Source of the DNA: MGIIb-O1 sp002457595
Lineage (GTDB): Archaea; Thermoplasmatota; Poseidoniia; Poseidoniales; Thalassarchaeaceae
Length of the DNA: 64,000 nt
Reading direction: 5' to 3'
Assembly: GCA_045568115.1 (NCBI GenBank)
Contig: JBJLBO010000005.1
Span: 62,001-126,000, forward strand
The translations under genes were made by a program, and so were the position numbers. The notes beneath the pieces were generated by a model, which saw only the letters and a program-made list of their open reading frames with translations, had not been told where the DNA came from and ran no database searches. This document shows, piece by piece, positions 61,496 through 64,000 of the stretch. Position 1 is the first letter of the stretch, and every line of letters begins with the position of its first letter.

Positions 61496-62932
61496 ATGGA
61501 AGAAACGCGAAAATGTCAAGTGCTTGTTGTAGGGGCCGGTCCTGGTGGCTATGTTGCTGCAATTCGTAGCGCTCAACTAGGACTCGATACCGTAATTGTT
61601 GAGGGAGATAAAGCAGGGGGCACGTGCCTAATCAGGGGATGTATACCTAGCAAAGCAATAATCCATGCTGCAGATAGATTCGAAGCATTACAGAAACATT
61701 CCAATGATGGCGGTCATATGGGGATTTCAGTTGATGCCGGGGCAGAAATTGACATGAAAGCATTGGTAGGATGGAAAGACTCTATTGTAACCCGTCTCAA
61801 CAAGGGAGTTGAAGCATTATTGAAGGGGTCTGGGGCCGAATTAATCAACGGTTGGGCCACCTTTACTGGGCCGAAGAAATGTACTGTTGAAGGTGAAAAT
61901 GTCAACGTCAATATAGAAGCGGAAAATGTCATCATTGCTACAGGTTCGAGCCATATTGACTTGCCCTTCATGCCTTGTGATGAGGAATTTATTCTTTCAT
62001 CAACAGGTGCACTAGATTTGGATAAGTTACCCAAGTCAGCCGCTATTGTTGGTGGAGGCTATATTGGACTAGAATTAGGTTGTGCATTAAGCAAATTAGG
62101 CACTGAAGTAACTGTAGTTGAGGGTATGGATTCAATCCTAGCCATCATGGACAAAGAAATTCGGCGGCCATTGGAAATTTGGCTAAAGAAACACAAAGTT
62201 ACCATTCACACCAATGCCTTGGCACGTGGCGCTGAAATCAAAGGAAAAGGTGCTAGTCGAAAGGTTCACTTGACCTTTCAGAAGGAAGGAGAAGAACAGA
62301 CTATCAAGGTGGACAAAGTGCTCGTCACAGTTGGTAGGAAACCCAACACTAAGGGTTGGGGTTTGGAAAATATGGGAATTCGAATGGATACTGGTGGCCG
62401 CTTTATCAGAATTGATCACCAGTGTAGAACCAATGTCCCAGGTGTCTTCTCTATTGGAGATGTAGCGGGTGAACCAATGCTTGCCCATAAAGCATCAGCA
62501 CAGGGAGAAATGGTTGCAGAAATTATTGCAGGACATAATCGCGAGTTTGACAAAGTGGCCATCCCTGCTATTGTTTTTACAGAACCAGAGATAGTTTCTG
62601 TCGGACTCTCGCCAGAAGAAGCAAAAGAGCGTGGAGAGGAGATTATTATCGGTAAATTCCCTCTAGCTGCAAATAGCCGGGCACTGACTCTTGGGGCAGA
62701 GAAGACTGCTGGATTCATCCGTGTTACCGCAAGAGAGTCAGATCATGTAATTCTTGGTGTTCAAGCTGTAGGCAGCCACGTAGCAGAACTACATGGAGAG
62801 TTTGTTTTAGCACTAGAAATGGGAGCCTTACTCGAAGACATTGCAGATACCGTTCATGCTCATCCTACAATGACAGAGGCATTCCACGAAGGTGTTCTGA
62901 AAACACTCGGACATGCTATTCACACAGCCTGA
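61496..62932 (+). CDS. lpdA: Dihydrolipoamide dehydrogenase (E3)
   Basis: FAD enzyme reoxidising the lipoyl group with NAD, 478 residues. The FAD loop is VLVVGAGPGGYVAAIRSAQL, the redox disulfide Cys44/Cys49 lies in GGTCLIRGCIPSK, the NAD loop is AAIVGGGYIGLELGCAL, the FAD-contacting FSIGDVAGEPMLAHKA follows, and the active-site His/Glu lie in HAHPTMTEAFHEG near the end. All catalytic parts are present. It overlaps or closely precedes lipB and completes the complex. Confidence 0.96.
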   Translation: MEETRKCQVLVVGAGPGGYVAAIRSAQLGLDTVIVEGDKAGGTCLIRGCIPSKAIIHAADRFEALQKHSNDGGHMGISVDAGAEIDMKALVGWKDSIVTRLNKGVEALLKGSGAELINGWATFTGPKKCTVEGENVNVNIEAENVIIATGSSHIDLPFMPCDEEFILSSTGALDLDKLPKSAAIVGGGYIGLELGCALSKLGTEVTVVEGMDSILAIMDKEIRRPLEIWLKKHKVTIHTNALARGAEIKGKGASRKVHLTFQKEGEEQTIKVDKVLVTVGRKPNTKGWGLENMGIRMDTGGRFIRIDHQCRTNVPGVFSIGDVAGEPMLAHKASAQGEMVAEIIAGHNREFDKVAIPAIVFTEPEIVSVGLSPEEAKERGEEIIIGKFPLAANSRALTLGAEKTAGFIRVTARESDHVILGVQAVGSHVAELHGEFVLALEMGALLEDIADTVHAHPTMTEAFHEGVLKTLGHAIHTA

Positions 62933-62942
62933 GGTGTTTCAA

Positions 62943-63617
62943 ATGCGACCCCTGCGTATACTTCGCGCGGGATTTGAAGAACACTCTGAGATAGACGAGG
63001 TAATGCGTGACATGCAGCAACAACGTATTGATGACTTGATACCAGATACACTCATCTTGGTACAACATCCTGAAGTTGTGACCCTAGGGCCAAAGGCACA
63101 AAGAGATGGCATAAATCTTCCTAGTTACCCCACTAGGATAGTCGACAGAGGTGGTGGAATTACCTATCACGGGCCTGGACAGTTAGTTTGCTACCCCGTC
63201 ATTAAGTGGGAAAAGGAAGAGCAATCAATTCGTGGAATAATCAATCGGATTGAAGACTGGGTCATGGCATCTCTAGCAGACTGTGGAGTCAATGGATATA
63301 GGGATGAACGTATGATGGGAGTTTGGGTAGATGAGCACAAAATATGCTCAATTGGGCTTTCATTCAAGCACTGGGTAAGTCGCCATGGAACCGCCATCAA
63401 TTTTGATATTCCTAACCGAAGAATAGAGACACTTCCTTGTTGTGGATTAACTCCTGGCACAACCACTTCATTGACTGCACTAGGGCATTCTCACGACTTA
63501 GAAGGCCGTTTTATTGACCGTTCTAGATTAGAAGAAGCTCTGTTGATACACCTAGAAGAATTCCTTGGAAGAAAAGCAATGGTTCCTGAAGAGTGGAGCC
63601 CGGAGTTGGTCGCTTGA
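62943..63617 (+). CDS. lipB: Octanoyltransferase LipB
   Basis: Transfers octanoyl from acyl carrier protein to lipoyl-domain lysine, the first step of lipoate assembly. The 224-residue protein has DRGGGITYHGPGQLVCYPVI, WVDEHKICSIGLS with the catalytic Lys, HGTAINFDI, and CCGLTPGTTTSL with catalytic Cys167. ATG 62943 is preferred because GAGGTG lies 6 bases upstream; the frame opens earlier inside the E3 gene. It acts with LipA and on the E2 of the same operon. Since archaea do not use a standard acyl carrier protein, the octanoyl donor is an open question. Confidence 0.94.
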   Translation: MRPLRILRAGFEEHSEIDEVMRDMQQQRIDDLIPDTLILVQHPEVVTLGPKAQRDGINLPSYPTRIVDRGGGITYHGPGQLVCYPVIKWEKEEQSIRGIINRIEDWVMASLADCGVNGYRDERMMGVWVDEHKICSIGLSFKHWVSRHGTAINFDIPNRRIETLPCCGLTPGTTTSLTALGHSHDLEGRFIDRSRLEEALLIHLEEFLGRKAMVPEEWSPELVA

Positions 63618-64000
63618 GACCTGCAAGAAGCCCGTTAGCTGAACATTGGCAACTAGATCCATCTATCACATTTCTCAATCATGGTTCATTTGGTGCTACA
63701 CCAACTATTTTGCTTGAAGAACAAAATCGAATAAGACTTCAAATGGAGGAAGATCCTGTTCGATTTTTTGAACGTGAATCTCATGATTTACAGGCCGATG
63801 CACTCAATTCTCTAGCACAATTCCTCAATGCTGATGTGGATGGATTGACTTTTTGCCATAACGCAACAGGGGGTGTAAACACTATCCTAAGGAGTCTAGA
63901 ACTTGAGCCAGGAGATGAGATTATTGTGCCCAATCATTCCTATCAAGCATGCTGGAATGCTGTCGATTTTGTTTGCCAACGCTCGGGGGCAAAGACAGTA
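63614..64000 (+). CDS. Class V aminotransferase, isopenicillin-N-epimerase-like (partial)
   Basis: First 129 codons of a gene that runs past the right edge. The sequence SITFLNHGSFGATPTILLEE followed by EEDPVRFFERE, DGLTFCHNATGGVNTILRS and PGDEIIVPNHSYQACWNAVD matches PLP enzymes of the isopenicillin N epimerase/NifS-like group; the PLP Lys lies beyond the edge. The TTG start overlaps the lipB stop (TTGA), so the gene is part of the lipA-lipB operon. The substrate cannot be assigned from this part. Confidence 0.75.
   Translation, partial: MRPARSPLAEHWQLDPSITFLNHGSFGATPTILLEEQNRIRLQMEEDPVRFFERESHDLQADALNSLAQFLNADVDGLTFCHNATGGVNTILRSLELEPGDEIIVPNHSYQACWNAVDFVCQRSGAKTV

Noticed and set aside
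1..64000. Insertion sequences, integrases, attachment sites or defence genes
   Set aside because: No transposase, integrase, terminal inverted repeats or known defence families were recognised in the window.

Overview
The window looks like a compact, AT-rich chromosomal segment of a planktonic archaeon, most likely Marine Group II (Poseidoniales) or a close Thermoplasmatota relative. Archaeal markers are an archaeal-type alaS, rtcB, the rpoE-spt4-rps24e-rps27ae cluster, dtdA, an XPD-family helicase, an HVO_0476-type zinc-finger protein and archaeal tRNAs with encoded CCA. These sit beside bacterial-looking metabolic genes (gdhA, proline dehydrogenase, the lipoate/2-oxoacid dehydrogenase cluster, folB with an SDR) and giant membrane-anchored surface proteins. 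That mix fits a heterotrophic, protein-degrading marine archaeon. The lineage is inferred from gene content; no rRNA gene is present.

Layout: 1-482 holds the start of a thrombospondin type-3 surface protein. 558-5719 (minus) is an operon of alaS, an alanine-type aminotransferase and an unknown gene, divergent from rtcB (5819-7291). 7299-15106 (minus) has two small genes and a giant exoprotein whose first part is broken by several reading-frame changes. tRNA-Thr and tRNA-Ser follow. 15655-18098 carries a membrane zinc-ribbon protein and a subtilisin-like protease. 18035-23753 holds a methyltransferase-like gene, the zinc-finger gene, proline dehydrogenase, dtdA, a propeller-like gene and the rpoE operon, including an S27ae gene of only 55 codons. 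24010-29694 is a second giant exoprotein.

29712-35552 has an unknown gene, purC, an unusual fusion of an extracellular propeller to an amino-acid ABC permease, its ATPase and gdhA. 35681-37874 has an HD phosphohydrolase, a ribbon-helix-helix regulator with tandem upstream repeats, and a GC-rich stretch with strong hairpins. 37875-43358 is a receiver/ATP-grasp protein, an XPD-like helicase and a coupled small gene. 43355-55320 (minus) encodes two more giant surface proteins, one with a degenerate transglutaminase-like domain and a DUF4129-like tail. After tRNA-Leu come folB and a FolM-like SDR (minus), divergent from lipA, the four subunits of a branched-chain-type 2-oxoacid dehydrogenase complex, lipB and a truncated class V aminotransferase.

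The genes suggest one economy. Surface proteins and a protease may meet polymeric substrate, the ABC system may import amino acids, and glutamate dehydrogenase, proline dehydrogenase, the aminotransferase and the lipoate-dependent complex would catabolise them. Gene packing is extreme: several neighbours abut or overlap. The most unusual items are the propeller-permease fusion, the receiver/ATP-grasp protein without a phosphotransfer domain, the frame-broken exoprotein and the GC-rich intergenic stretch.
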